In this document: positions 18,724-26,721 of the stretch, piece after piece
Position numbering within the stretch: position 1 is the first letter of the stretch
Layout: the number at the start of each line of letters is the position of its first letter
Source of the DNA: Bacillus xiamenensis
GTDB taxonomy: Bacteria; Bacillota; Bacilli; Bacillales; Bacillaceae
Direction of reading: 5' to 3'
DNA: 48,995 nt
Assembly (NCBI RefSeq): GCF_000300535.1
Contig: NZ_AMSH01000023.1
Coordinates: 1 to 48,995 of the forward strand
Notes under the pieces: generated by a model
Told to the model about the DNA's origin: nothing
Database searches by the model: none
The model's input: the letters and a program-made list of their open reading frames with translations, nothing else
Position numbers and translations under genes: made by a program

Positions 18724-19860
18724 ATGAAAATAATTGCCATAGAACCGACACCAAGTCCGAATACAATGAAGGTGATTTTGACAGAGGCGCTTGCCGGCGG
18801 TAAAAGCAACAACTACAAAAAGGATCAAAAAGACGAAGCACCAGAAATGATCAAGCGCATTTTATCGATTGAAGGTGTAAAAGGGGTCTACCATGTAGCA
18901 GATTTCTTAGCAGTCGAACGCAATGCAAAATATGACTGGCAGGGGATTTTACAACAGGTCAGAGAAGCCTTTGGACAAGAAACGGAAGGTCTTCAGGAAA
19001 CATCACAGTCAGGCGGTGACACATTTGGCGAAGTCAAAGTGTTTGTCCAAATGTTTAATGGCATTCCGATGCAGGTCAAGCTGACAGATGGGGAAAGAGA
19101 AGAACGATTTGGCATGCCTGAACGTTTTCAGGCAGCTATCCTGAAGCTAAGAAGCAGTTCAGACAATGTTGTGTTTGAACGTGTGTGGAAAGAACATGGC
19201 GTACGTTTTGGAGAATTTGCTGATATCGGTCAAGAAGTCACTGAAGAGCTGCAAGCAGCTTATGACGACGAGCGCTTAACCCGTTTAACAGAAGCGGTTC
19301 AGGAAGGACAAGAGGCTGTCGATAAACAGGTGAATCGCAAGGCCTATGACGTCACAGAAGAAATGCTGCGTGAAGAAGATTGGAAAAAACGATTTGCTCA
19401 TTTAGAGCAAATGCAGCCTGAGAAAAAAGATATACCCGTTTTAATGAAAGCGATGGAGGACCCAAAAACGTCTATTCGCAGGCAAGCTGTTGTGAATGCT
19501 GGCATGATTGAAGACCCAGCTATTCTGCCTATTTTATATAAGGGGCTTGAAGATAAAACAGTGACGGTCCGCAGAACTGCTGGAGACTGTATTTCAGATC
19601 TTGGTGATCCAAGCGCTATTGAAGCGATGATCGCAGCATTAAAAGACCCAAGTAAGCTTGTCCGCTGGCGTGCGGCCATGTTTCTTTATGAAGAAGGTGA
19701 CGAAACGGCACTTGAAGCATTAAAAGAAGCGGAGCAGGACCCTGAATTTGAAGTCAGTCTTCAAGTGAAAATGGCGATTGAACGAATTGAGCACGGGGAA
19801 GAAGCGAAAGGCTCAGTCTGGAAGCAAATGACAGAAAGTAGAAAAAATGCGTCAGACTGA
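18724..19860 (+). CDS. ypgR: YpgR, Nfu-N/virulence-factor/HEAT repeat protein
   Basis: A 378-residue cytoplasmic protein. Residues about 2-85 form an Nfu-type scaffold N-terminal domain (IAIEPTPSPNTMKVIL). Residues about 105-190 are the conserved virulence-factor domain (VKVFVQMFNGIPMQVKLTDGE). Residues about 230-370 are HEAT/PBS-lyase-like repeats (SIRRQAVVNAGMIEDPAILPIL, TVRRTAGDCISDLGDP, LVRWRAAMFLYEEGD). Function is not defined; the Nfu part hints at Fe-S cluster or redox work. ATG 18724 has AAGGAGG 8 nt upstream. It is probably co-transcribed with bsaA-ypgQ. Confidence 0.88.
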   Translation: MKIIAIEPTPSPNTMKVILTEALAGGKSNNYKKDQKDEAPEMIKRILSIEGVKGVYHVADFLAVERNAKYDWQGILQQVREAFGQETEGLQETSQSGGDTFGEVKVFVQMFNGIPMQVKLTDGEREERFGMPERFQAAILKLRSSSDNVVFERVWKEHGVRFGEFADIGQEVTEELQAAYDDERLTRLTEAVQEGQEAVDKQVNRKAYDVTEEMLREEDWKKRFAHLEQMQPEKKDIPVLMKAMEDPKTSIRRQAVVNAGMIEDPAILPILYKGLEDKTVTVRRTAGDCISDLGDPSAIEAMIAALKDPSKLVRWRAAMFLYEEGDETALEALKEAEQDPEFEVSLQVKMAIERIEHGEEAKGSVWKQMTESRKNASD

Positions 19861-19871
19861 TGAGAAATCGG

Positions 19872-19903
19872 AACAAGCTGCCAGTGAAAGGCAGCTTGTT
19901 TTC
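19872..19903 (+). terminator. Terminator after ypgR
   Basis: Perfect 11-bp stem AACAAGCTGCC / GGCAGCTTGTT with T-rich tail. Confidence 0.88.
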
Positions 19904-19931
19904 TAAAATCAGGAATCTTTATAGACAGAAA

Positions 19932-19989
19932 AATTTTTTTAGAAAAATTATTTTGAATATTGTTGAAATATGAGAAAAAACTCTATATA
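19932..19989 (+). promoter_or_regulatory. Promoter region of ilvD with CodY-like box
   Basis: AATTTTTTTAGAAAAATT (19932-19949) resembles the CodY motif AATTTTCWGAAAATT with an extra base or mismatches. Downstream, TTGTTG (19960-19965) and TATATA (19984-19989) are 18 nt apart and form a plausible sigma-A promoter. The transcript would carry a leader of about 180 nt before ilvD. Confidence 0.5.
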
Positions 19990-20024
19990 GTAGTACCAAT
20001 ATAGAATATTGGAGGTCAGATTTT

Positions 20025-20084
20025 ATGACACCATCCTTGCTGAACACTTGCTTCAGCAGCCATGTTGGTCATCATCATTCATAG
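20025..20084 (+). CDS. Short upstream ORF (leader peptide) of ilvD
   Basis: A 19-codon ORF, MTPSLLNTCFSSHVGHHHS, with GGAGGT 8 nt before its ATG: an RBS better than that of ilvD itself. It lies in the ilvD leader downstream of a likely promoter. It carries only three branched-chain codons (LL, V) but a His triplet. After the stop, AGCCA (20058-20062 region) can pair with TGGCT (20086-20090). It may be a regulatory uORF or a small peptide; no known family is recognised. Confidence 0.6.
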   Translation: MTPSLLNTCFSSHVGHHHS

Positions 20085-20091
20085 GTGGCTA

Positions 20092-20106
20092 AATAAACAG
20101 AAAATT
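20092..20106. promoter_or_regulatory. CodY box in the ilvD leader
   Basis: AATAAACAGAAAATT matches 12 of 15 positions of the CodY consensus AATTTTCWGAAAATT. ilvD is a CodY target in B. subtilis. Its place downstream of the promoter suggests roadblock repression. Confidence 0.55.
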
Positions 20107-20174
20107 TGTAAAATAAAATCAACTCAAAATGATGCAGTCAACAAGACTTGTAGTATAGGAGGCTTTTTAAACAG

Positions 20175-21851
20175 ATGGCAGAACTACGCAGTAATATGAT
20201 TAAACAAGGAATTGACAGAGCACCTCACCGAAGCTTACTAAGAGCAGCGGGGGTAAAAGATGAGGATTTCGGCAAGCCGTTTATTGCCGTATGTAATTCC
20301 TATATTGATATTGTCCCAGGGCATGTCCATCTTCAGGAATTCGGGAAAATCGTCAAAGAAGCCATTCGTGAAGCTGGCGGCGTTCCATTTGAATTCAATA
20401 CGATTGGGGTCGATGACGGAATTGCAATGGGGCATATTGGGATGAGATATTCATTGCCTAGCCGTGAAATCATTGCTGACTCAGTAGAGACCGTTGTGTC
20501 TGCACACTGGTTTGATGGAATGGTTTGTATTCCTAACTGTGATAAAATCACACCTGGTATGATGATGGCAGCCATGCGCGTCAATATCCCGACTGTATTT
20601 GTCAGCGGTGGTCCAATGGAAGCGGGCAGAACAAGTGATGGCAGAAAAATTTCTCTTTCATCCGTCTTTGAAGGTGTTGGGGCATACCAGTCAGGAAAAA
20701 TTAATGAAGAGGAATTAAATGAATTAGAGCAGTTTGGCTGTCCAACCTGCGGCTCTTGCTCAGGTATGTTTACTGCAAACTCAATGAACTGTTTAGCAGA
20801 GGCGCTTGGTATCGCTCTTCCTGGAAATGGAACGATCTTAGCGACATCACCAGAGCGGAGAGAATTTGCGAAGAAGTCAGCAAAACAACTGATGGAACTC
20901 ATCAAAAAAGATATTAAACCACGTGATATTGTCACTGAAAAAGCAATTGATAACGCATTTGCTTTAGATATGGCATTAGGTGGTTCAACAAATACAGTTC
21001 TTCATACATTGGCAATCGCAAATGAAGCGGGTGTTGAATATTCACTTGAGCGTATTAATGAAGTAGCAGAACGAGTGCCACATTTATCAAAACTTGCTCC
21101 AGCCTCTGATGTTTTTATTGAAGATTTACATGAAGCTGGCGGTGTAACAGCTGCTCTAAATGAATTGTCCAAAAAAGAGGGTGCTCTTCATTTAGATACA
21201 ATGACTGTCACAGCGAAAACGCTGGGCGAGAACATTGCAGGACATGAGGTAAAAGATTATAACGTCATTTATCCAATCGATAAGCCATTTACTGAAAAAG
21301 GCGGCTTAGCCGTTTTATTTGGAAACCTTGCGCCAGATGGAGCCATCATTAAAACAGGCGGTGTACAAGACGGCATCACACGTCATGAAGGACCTGCGAT
21401 CGTATTTGAATCCCAGGAAGAAGCTCTTGAAGGCATCATTAACCGAAAAGTAGAAGCAGGACATGTTGTCATTATTCGCTATGAAGGACCTAAAGGCGGA
21501 CCTGGCATGCCTGAAATGCTTGCACCAACCTCACAAATTGTCGGAATGGGACTTGGTCCAAAGGTGGCGTTAATTACAGACGGCCGTTTTTCCGGTGCTT
21601 CTCGCGGATTGTCCATTGGACACGTCTCTCCAGAGGCAGCAGAGGGTGGACCTCTTGCTTTTGTTGAAAATGGTGATCATGTTGTGGTCGATATTGAAAA
21701 ACGCATTTTAAGTGTAGATGTCCCAGAGGAAGAATGGGAAAGAAGAAAAGCAAACTGGAAAGGCTTTGAGCCAAAAGTGAAAACCGGCTACCTTGCCAGA
21801 TACTCAAAACTTGTCACATCAGCCAATACAGGCGGGATCATGAAAATTTAA
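20175..21851 (+). CDS. ilvD: Dihydroxy-acid dehydratase
   Basis: A 558-residue Fe-S dehydratase that turns 2,3-dihydroxy-isovalerate and -methylvalerate into the 2-keto acids of valine and isoleucine. Cluster cysteines stand in [28 protein letters not shown] and [13 protein letters not shown], and the C-terminal [12 protein letters not shown] block is complete. ATG 20175 follows AGGAGG at a rather long gap of about 12 nt. The leader holds a uORF and CodY-like sites. The gene stands apart from other ilv genes; ilvA is 6.7 kb downstream. Confidence 0.97.
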   Translation: MAELRSNMIKQGIDRAPHRSLLRAAGVKDEDFGKPFIAVCNSYIDIVPGHVHLQEFGKIVKEAIREAGGVPFEFNTIGVDDGIAMGHIGMRYSLPSREIIADSVETVVSAHWFDGMVCIPNCDKITPGMMMAAMRVNIPTVFVSGGPMEAGRTSDGRKISLSSVFEGVGAYQSGKINEEELNELEQFGCPTCGSCSGMFTANSMNCLAEALGIALPGNGTILATSPERREFAKKSAKQLMELIKKDIKPRDIVTEKAIDNAFALDMALGGSTNTVLHTLAIANEAGVEYSLERINEVAERVPHLSKLAPASDVFIEDLHEAGGVTAALNELSKKEGALHLDTMTVTAKTLGENIAGHEVKDYNVIYPIDKPFTEKGGLAVLFGNLAPDGAIIKTGGVQDGITRHEGPAIVFESQEEALEGIINRKVEAGHVVIIRYEGPKGGPGMPEMLAPTSQIVGMGLGPKVALITDGRFSGASRGLSIGHVSPEAAEGGPLAFVENGDHVVVDIEKRILSVDVPEEEWERRKANWKGFEPKVKTGYLARYSKLVTSANTGGIMKI

Positions 21852-21866
21852 TCTGAAATCGAACAT

Positions 21867-21895
21867 TTGAAAAATGGCTCTCTCTATAGTATCCT
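21867..21895 (+). promoter_or_regulatory. Candidate brxA promoter inside the terminator stem
   Basis: TTGAAA (21867-21872), a 17-nt spacer and TATCCT (21890-21895). A start near 21902 would omit the left arm of the hairpin that otherwise buries the brxA RBS. Confidence 0.4.
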
Positions 21896-21932
21896 TTATT
21901 CACAGCATAAGGATTTTAGAGGGGGCTTTTTT
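21877..21932 (+). terminator. ilvD terminator that contains the brxA ribosome site
   Basis: GCTCTCTCTA (21877-21886) pairs with TAGAGGGGGC (21917-21926), and an inner helix ATCCTT/AAGGAT sits in the loop. Six T follow, then the brxA ATG at 21933. The right arm, GAGGGGG, is also the only Shine-Dalgarno sequence of brxA. Confidence 0.8.
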
Positions 21933-22367
21933 ATGTCAATGGCATATGAAGAATATATGCGTCAGCTTGTTGTACCAATGCGCCAAGAGCTAACAAGTGC
22001 AGGATTTCAAGAATTGACGACGGAAGAAGAAGTAGAACAAACGATGCAAGAAGCAGAAGGAACAACATTTGTTGTGGTCAATTCTGTATGCGGATGCGCT
22101 GCCGGCTTAGCACGTCCAGCTGCTACTCAAGCGGTCATGAAGGCAGAAAAAGCACCAGATCGACTCGTGACGGTTTTTGCTGGTCAGGATCGGGAAGCAA
22201 CTGCTAAAATGAGAGAATACTTTACGGGAGAAGAGCCATCTTCTCCATCTATGGCACTTTTAAAAGGAAATGAACTCGTTCATTTTATCCCGCGTGACGA
22301 AATTGAAGGTCATGAAATGGAAGACATTATGAACAACATCTTATCTGCTTTTGAAAAACATTGCTAA
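21933..22367 (+). CDS. brxA: Bacilliredoxin BrxA (YphP)
   Basis: A 144-residue thioredoxin-fold protein with the CGC motif (C53-G54-C55 in NSVCGCAAGLARPA). It removes bacillithiol from S-bacillithiolated proteins. Length and sequence pattern fit YphP/BrxA of B. subtilis. ATG 21933 is fixed by GAGGGGG upstream, which lies in the 3' arm of the preceding terminator. The DUF1094 family has a conserved C-terminal Cys, and here the last residue is Cys. Confidence 0.95.
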   Translation: MSMAYEEYMRQLVVPMRQELTSAGFQELTTEEEVEQTMQEAEGTTFVVVNSVCGCAAGLARPAATQAVMKAEKAPDRLVTVFAGQDREATAKMREYFTGEEPSSPSMALLKGNELVHFIPRDEIEGHEMEDIMNNILSAFEKHC

Positions 22368-22378
22368 TACAAGTGTTG

Positions 22379-22410
22379 AAATGCCCTGTGATCCTATCAG
22401 GGCATTTTTT
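22379..22410 (+). terminator. Terminator of brxA
   Basis: AAATGCCCTG / CAGGGCATTT with nine-base loop and T tract, just before the ypiP RBS. Confidence 0.88.
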
Positions 22411-22434
22411 CTTGATCATGGTGGAGGAATGGAC

Positions 22435-23217
22435 ATGCTCATTACAACAAGCTTTAGAGCAAATGAACATACAATTGAAACAGCAAAGGCACTCGCAAGG
22501 GACTTACATGGTGAGTATATAGCGCGGCGCAAACAATCCGTCAAACAGCTTGCGATCAAACGAGGGGACGTTCTCGTTGTTGGGAAAGAAAGGTTCGAAT
22601 GGTATCAGCCAAATGGTGAAAAGTTTTTCTTCCATCCAAGCTCAGCTATGTTTAGGGTGAAGCGGATTCTGCGAGGGGAGAAGGATCCATTAATTGAAGC
22701 AGCCGGGCTAGAGCCGGGCGATTCCTTTTTAGATTGTACGCTTGGCTTAGGCTCAGACGCCATTACCGCCAGCTGCGCAGCAGGCTCTAATGGAAAAGTG
22801 GTCGGCATTGAAAAAAATCCGATGACGGCATTGCTAGTTCGAGAAGGGCTTAGCACTTGGGAAACTGGTGTAGCGGCGGCAGATGAAGCAATGAGACGTA
22901 TATCCGTCATAAGCGGAGACAGCATTGAGCAGCTAAAGAAGCTGCCTGATCGTTCATTTGATATCGTCTATTTTGATCCAATGTTCGAGGAGACGATTCA
23001 AGAATCTAGAAGCATGTCGCCGCTCCGTCATGTCGCAGAGCATCACTTTGACCACGAAGTAGCCATGCAAGAAGCGGTGAGAGTGGCTAGAAAAAGAGTG
23101 GTTTTAAAGGATCATTGGAAAAGCACTCGATTTACTACAGACGCCTATCAATTTCAGGTCATCAAACGTAAAACCGCCCAATTCCATTATGGGTATATCA
23201 CAATAGAAGAAGACTAA
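22435..23217 (+). CDS. ypiP: Class I SAM-dependent methyltransferase YpiP
   Basis: A 260-residue Rossmann-fold methyltransferase. Motif I is FLDCTLGLGSDAI, motif II acidic GIEKNP, and the catalytic-loop-like FDIVYFDPMFEE. The layout resembles RsmJ-type rRNA methyltransferases, but the substrate is unproven. ATG 22435 is chosen since GGAGGA lies 6 nt upstream, whereas ATG 22429 abuts it. An upstream reading frame extends through the brxA terminator and is not coding. Confidence 0.85.
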   Translation: MLITTSFRANEHTIETAKALARDLHGEYIARRKQSVKQLAIKRGDVLVVGKERFEWYQPNGEKFFFHPSSAMFRVKRILRGEKDPLIEAAGLEPGDSFLDCTLGLGSDAITASCAAGSNGKVVGIEKNPMTALLVREGLSTWETGVAAADEAMRRISVISGDSIEQLKKLPDRSFDIVYFDPMFEETIQESRSMSPLRHVAEHHFDHEVAMQEAVRVARKRVVLKDHWKSTRFTTDAYQFQVIKRKTAQFHYGYITIEED

Positions 23218-23244
23218 TCAACACCACTTTAATTAATCTGATCG

Positions 23245-23270
23245 AAAAAAGCCCTGATTCAGGGCTTTTA
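23245..23270. terminator. Terminator shared by ypiP and a minus-strand mini-gene
   Basis: AAAAGCCCTG ATT CAGGGCTTTT, with T tract on the plus strand and six A on the left that give a T6 tract on the minus strand. It works in both directions. Confidence 0.88.
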
Positions 23271-23342
23271 ATCTGTGATCTCCATATAGACAAAATAAAA
23301 TAATGTCAGCAAGGAAGCTGTGATGAAAAACCCTTCAAGCAT
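23268..23342 (-). CDS. Predicted 24-residue single-span membrane peptide
   Basis: MLEGFFITASLLTLFYFVY followed by MEITD: one hydrophobic span of about 17 residues with acidic ends. RBS GGGAGGA lies 6 nt before ATG 23342, and the stop codon runs straight into a terminator with a minus-strand T6 tract. A TACAAT -10-like sequence occurs on the minus strand at 23380-23385. RBS, ORF and terminator together support a real gene. Family unknown. Small toxins of type I systems and sporulation membrane peptides have this form. Confidence 0.6.
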   Translation of the reverse strand: MLEGFFITASLLTLFYFVYMEITD

Positions 23343-23495
23343 ATCCATTCCTCCCAAATTTTAGTCGTCGTTACTGTCATTGTAAACGTTTTATCTTAAA
23401 AAAGAAAGTCTCAAATAAGTGACCAAATTGAATGACTGAAAATTCATTATATGCTAGAATAGCAGTATGATAACGTATGGAAGGAATTAGATATC

Positions 23496-24113
23496 ATGAA
23501 GATGTGGATGAGAAAAACGCTTGTTGCACTCTTTACGATTGCAACGTTTGGCTTAATCTCTCCTCCGTCGGCTTTGATGACAGACAAGCCATCTGAACTT
23601 TCTTCATCTGATAAATCACCTTATACAGCAGTTTATGATACATCAGATGATACGCGCAGCTGGGAACTATCGCAAGAAGACAACAAAGAGCGGGTAGACC
23701 CCTTTGAGCAATATAAACAAGAGGTTCTATCAAGTGCAGAAAACCAATCCTTTCTCAAATTTGGCCGTAAAATTACACCTGTCATTGAGGACGAGTACAG
23801 AGAAGAGATTCAACCGAAGATTGAACAAGTGTTAACCGATTTTTTAACAAATTTTAAAGATGACGAAAAATTTCAAGATGTTGTTTTAACTGATCAGCCT
23901 TCGAGCGGAAATAGCGAAAAAATCTTCCACATTTATAACAGGAAGACCGGAGAAGATTTGCTTCGTTTCCATGTGAGAAGAGATCAGCCGCCTCACAGCG
24001 GATACTGGTTTAATTTTCACTATCATACAGCAGAAGATGGATTCCAGACGCATCATGAACTCGGTAATATTTACTGGGATAAAAACACCCCGCCGAGCTG
24101 GATGAGCCACTAG
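23496..24113 (+). CDS. ypjP: Secreted or membrane-anchored protein YpjP
   Basis: A 205-residue protein with a signal-like N-terminus (KMWMRKTLVALFTIATFGLI) and a hydrophilic remainder. The C-terminal region GYWFNFHYHTAEDGFQTHHELGNIYWDKNTPPSW is conserved in the YpjP family. Function unknown. RBS GGAAGGAA precedes ATG 23496. It adjoins ypjQ with no terminator. Confidence 0.82.
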   Translation: MKMWMRKTLVALFTIATFGLISPPSALMTDKPSELSSSDKSPYTAVYDTSDDTRSWELSQEDNKERVDPFEQYKQEVLSSAENQSFLKFGRKITPVIEDEYREEIQPKIEQVLTDFLTNFKDDEKFQDVVLTDQPSSGNSEKIFHIYNRKTGEDLLRFHVRRDQPPHSGYWFNFHYHTAEDGFQTHHELGNIYWDKNTPPSWMSH

Positions 24114-24131
24114 AAGGAGATGTCATGCCAA

Positions 24132-24659
24132 TTGAAAAAGTATACAATGAACGAAATGGTTCGCATTACAAAACAGATGTTAAACGAGCGTGGAGTGAAA
24201 ATAGAAGATATTGCACATATTGTGCTGAAACTCCAAGAGAAATACAACCCAAATCTTCCACTTAGTGTCTGCATTGAAAATGTTGAAAAAGTGCTGAATA
24301 AAAGGGAAATTGTCCACGCAGTTTTGACAGGACTTGCTCTTGATCAGCTGGCAGAAAAAAAGCTTTTGCCAGAACCTTTGCAGCATTTAGTTGAAACAGA
24401 TGAACCGCTATATGGAATTGATGAGATTATTCCGCTTTCCATTGTCAATGTATATGGATCAATCGGTTTGACCAACTTCGGTTACTTAGATAAAGAGAAA
24501 TTTGGTATTATCAGGGAATTGGATGAAGGTCGTCCAGGTGAAGTGCACACTTTCCTTGATGACCTTGTCGCTGCACTCGCCGCCGCCGCTGCAAGCCGCA
24601 TTGCTCACTCTCACCAAGATATTAAGGACGAAGAGCAGGATCGAGTGAATCAAGGATAA
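24132..24659 (+). CDS. ypjQ: PgpA-related protein YpjQ
   Basis: A 175-residue protein of the phosphatidylglycerophosphatase A-like family (YpjQ branch). Conserved stretches: HAVLTGLALDQLAEK, ETDEPLYGIDEIIPLSIVNVYGSIGLTNFGYLDKEKFGI and TFLDDLVAALAAAAASRIAH. The start is uncertain. AAGGAG (24114-24119) abuts ATG 24120 and is 12 nt before TTG 24132, which gives MKKYTMNEMV and is preferred. Another ATG (24125) at good spacing opens a different, short frame. No lipid phosphatase activity is shown for this branch. Confidence 0.8.
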   Translation: MKKYTMNEMVRITKQMLNERGVKIEDIAHIVLKLQEKYNPNLPLSVCIENVEKVLNKREIVHAVLTGLALDQLAEKKLLPEPLQHLVETDEPLYGIDEIIPLSIVNVYGSIGLTNFGYLDKEKFGIIRELDEGRPGEVHTFLDDLVAALAAAAASRIAHSHQDIKDEEQDRVNQG

Positions 24660-24665
24660 AAGAAA

Positions 24666-24699
24666 AACATGTCTGCTCATCATGCAGACATGTTTTTTT
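24666..24699 (+). terminator. Terminator of ypjPQ
   Basis: Perfect AACATGTCTGC / GCAGACATGTT stem with seven T. Confidence 0.92.
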
Positions 24700-24761
24700 G
24701 GTTTCAACAAAAGCTGAAATAAGGTAAACTACAACAAGAACATAAATAAAGGATGAAAAAA

Positions 24762-25556
24762 ATGAAACAATACAAAGAGTTATGCCGTCATGTATTACAG
24801 CACGGGGATAAAAAAGGTGACAGAACAGGAACAGGCACAATCAGCACGTTCGGTTACCAAATGAGATTTGATTTACAGGAAGGATTTCCTCTATTAACCA
24901 CAAAGAAATTGCACCTGAAATCAATCATTCATGAGTTACTGTGGTTTTTAAAAGGTGATACAAATGTCAAATATCTTCAAGAAAATGGTGTCCGTATTTG
25001 GAACGAATGGGCAGATGAAAATGGAGAGCTAGGGCGCGTGTATGGTGCCCAGTGGAGATCATGGGCGAGCGGAAACGGAGAGACAGTCGATCAAATCGCA
25101 AGGCTGATCCATGATATTGAGCACAATCCGAATTCAAGAAGACTGATTGTCAGTGCTTGGAATCCGGGAGAAATTGATCAAATGGCGCTGCCTCCTTGCC
25201 ATTGCTTGTTTCAATTTTACGTATCAAACGGGAAATTGTCCTGCCAGCTTTATCAAAGATCGGCAGATATCTTTTTAGGCGTGCCGTTTAATATTGCTTC
25301 ATATGCACTTCTGACGATGATGATTGCCAAGGTGACAAATCTTGAGCCAGGAGAGTTTATTCATACACTAGGAGATGCTCATATTTATCAAAATCATCTT
25401 CCGCAGGTGAAAATGCAGCTAGAGCGAGAGGAGCGCACGCTTCCGCAGCTTCGCATCACAAGAGATGTAAAGAGTATTTTTGATTTTACGTTTGATGATT
25501 TTGTGCTTGAAAACTATGATCCGCATCCTCACATTAAAGGAGAAGTCAGTGTATGA
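24762..25556 (+). CDS. thyB: Thymidylate synthase B
   Basis: A 264-residue enzyme that methylates dUMP with methylene-THF. The nucleophile is the first Cys of [22 protein letters not shown]-type phosphate binding ([22 protein letters not shown]) and the terminal DPHPHIKG are intact. Length equals B. subtilis ThyB. ATG 24762 is chosen over ATG 24753, which is part of the RBS. It overlaps dfrA by ATGA, pairing the two halves of the thymidylate cycle. Confidence 0.96.
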   Translation: MKQYKELCRHVLQHGDKKGDRTGTGTISTFGYQMRFDLQEGFPLLTTKKLHLKSIIHELLWFLKGDTNVKYLQENGVRIWNEWADENGELGRVYGAQWRSWASGNGETVDQIARLIHDIEHNPNSRRLIVSAWNPGEIDQMALPPCHCLFQFYVSNGKLSCQLYQRSADIFLGVPFNIASYALLTMMIAKVTNLEPGEFIHTLGDAHIYQNHLPQVKMQLEREERTLPQLRITRDVKSIFDFTFDDFVLENYDPHPHIKGEVSV

Positions 25557-26041
25557 TTTCCATGATAGTGGCGACAGGAAAAGACAGAGTCATTGGCCAA
25601 GATAATCAAATGCCTTGGCATTTACCCGCTGATTTAGCGTATTTTAAAAAAGTCACAGGCGGCCGTACCATTGTCATGGGCAGAAAAACATTTGAATCAA
25701 TTGGACGAGCATTGCCTAACCGCCGTAATATTGTGTTGACCACAAGTTCTTCATTTCAAGCTGAAGGATGCGAGGTTGTCCATTCAATCGATGATATTTT
25801 AGCCATCGCGAAGAATGAGACAGAATTATTGATCATTGGTGGGTCTAAGCTGTATGAGGAAATGATGCCATATGCAGATCGTCTATATATCACTCACATT
25901 CACCATGCGTTTGAAGGTGACCGTTTCTTCCCTCATTACGATGAAGAAGATTGGACGGTTATATCACGTGAAAAGGGCCATAGTGACGAAAAGAACCCCT
26001 ACAATTATGAATTTGTCGTTTATGACAGAAAAGAAGGATAA
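25553..26041 (+). CDS. dfrA: Dihydrofolate reductase
   Basis: A 162-residue DHFR. Substrate- and NADPH-binding blocks: [55 protein letters not shown] and [23 protein letters not shown]. The catalytic acid is Asp27 (LPADLAYF). It regenerates THF after ThyB and is coupled to it through the ATGA overlap. Confidence 0.96.
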   Translation: MISMIVATGKDRVIGQDNQMPWHLPADLAYFKKVTGGRTIVMGRKTFESIGRALPNRRNIVLTTSSSFQAEGCEVVHSIDDILAIAKNETELLIIGGSKLYEEMMPYADRLYITHIHHAFEGDRFFPHYDEEDWTVISREKGHSDEKNPYNYEFVVYDRKEG

Positions 26042-26060
26042 ATGAGTAGGAGGAGTTCGG

Positions 26061-26684
26061 TTGTTTCGTTATTGGTGTTTAACGATGTATGTTGTTGTAT
26101 CCTTTTTTAAAAGTATGAAGCATTTGTACGATCATGAATTAACTGATCCCCGCATTTCCTATACGAAACGAATGCATCTCATTCATGAGCATGCGAAAAA
26201 GTTTGCCCGGGGATGTATTGATCAATCAGGGTCAGTGATGACCATTTATCAGCAAAAGAAGCTTCCAGATGGACCTGTGATTTATGTCACACAAGAGCAT
26301 CATCCAGTTACGACGACATTGTTGATTGGCCACCTTGAGAAGCCATTTGCTTTTATTGCAAAACCGCATCTGTTTCGCTATCCCATCTTAAAGCAATGGC
26401 TGAAAAAGATGGCGGTGATTCATCAGAATCAATCTGATGATGCGTTATTAGAAGAGGCAAAAGAGCGAATCATATCTGGACAGAGTATATTGCTTCCTGA
26501 AAAATATCGTCCCATTGCAGAAGCGCTTGCTGAAGAATGTGACTGTCCTATCGTTCCGATTGAAACAAGCGGAACGGAGCGCCTTTTAACAGGGAAAATC
26601 GTGAAAAGGCTACGTCCTGTCAATGTCGATATTCATATTAAAGCACCTGTTATGATGAGTGACTACGCACAAAAGCGTGCATAG
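26061..26684 (+). CDS. ypkP: Acyltransferase-like protein YpkP
   Basis: A 207-residue protein with an N-terminal hydrophobic segment and a PlsC-like layout: VIYVTQEHHPVTTTLLIG stands where the HX4D block belongs, AFIAKPHLFRYPILKQWLKKMAVI at block II and SILLPEKYRP at block III. The catalytic Asp of HX4D and the EGTR-like block are not conserved, so glycerolipid acyl transfer is doubtful. The start is TTG 26061 with AGGAGGAG upstream. It follows dfrA by 19 nt and ends the thyB operon. Identity with YpkP is by position and pattern. Confidence 0.75.
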   Translation: MFRYWCLTMYVVVSFFKSMKHLYDHELTDPRISYTKRMHLIHEHAKKFARGCIDQSGSVMTIYQQKKLPDGPVIYVTQEHHPVTTTLLIGHLEKPFAFIAKPHLFRYPILKQWLKKMAVIHQNQSDDALLEEAKERIISGQSILLPEKYRPIAEALAEECDCPIVPIETSGTERLLTGKIVKRLRPVNVDIHIKAPVMMSDYAQKRA

Positions 26685-26720
26685 AAAAACCAGCATCCGA
26701 ATGTGGATGCTGGTTTTTTT
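26685..26720. terminator. Shared terminator of ypkP and yplQ
   Basis: AAAAACCAGCATCC / GGATGCTGGTTTTT, loop GAATGT, A and T tails on both sides. Confidence 0.9.
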
Positions 26721-26721
26721 A

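Noticed and set aside
20333..20935. 200-codon minus-strand ORF within ilvD
   Set aside because: Long only because of ilvD codon bias; no RBS and no recognisable protein features.
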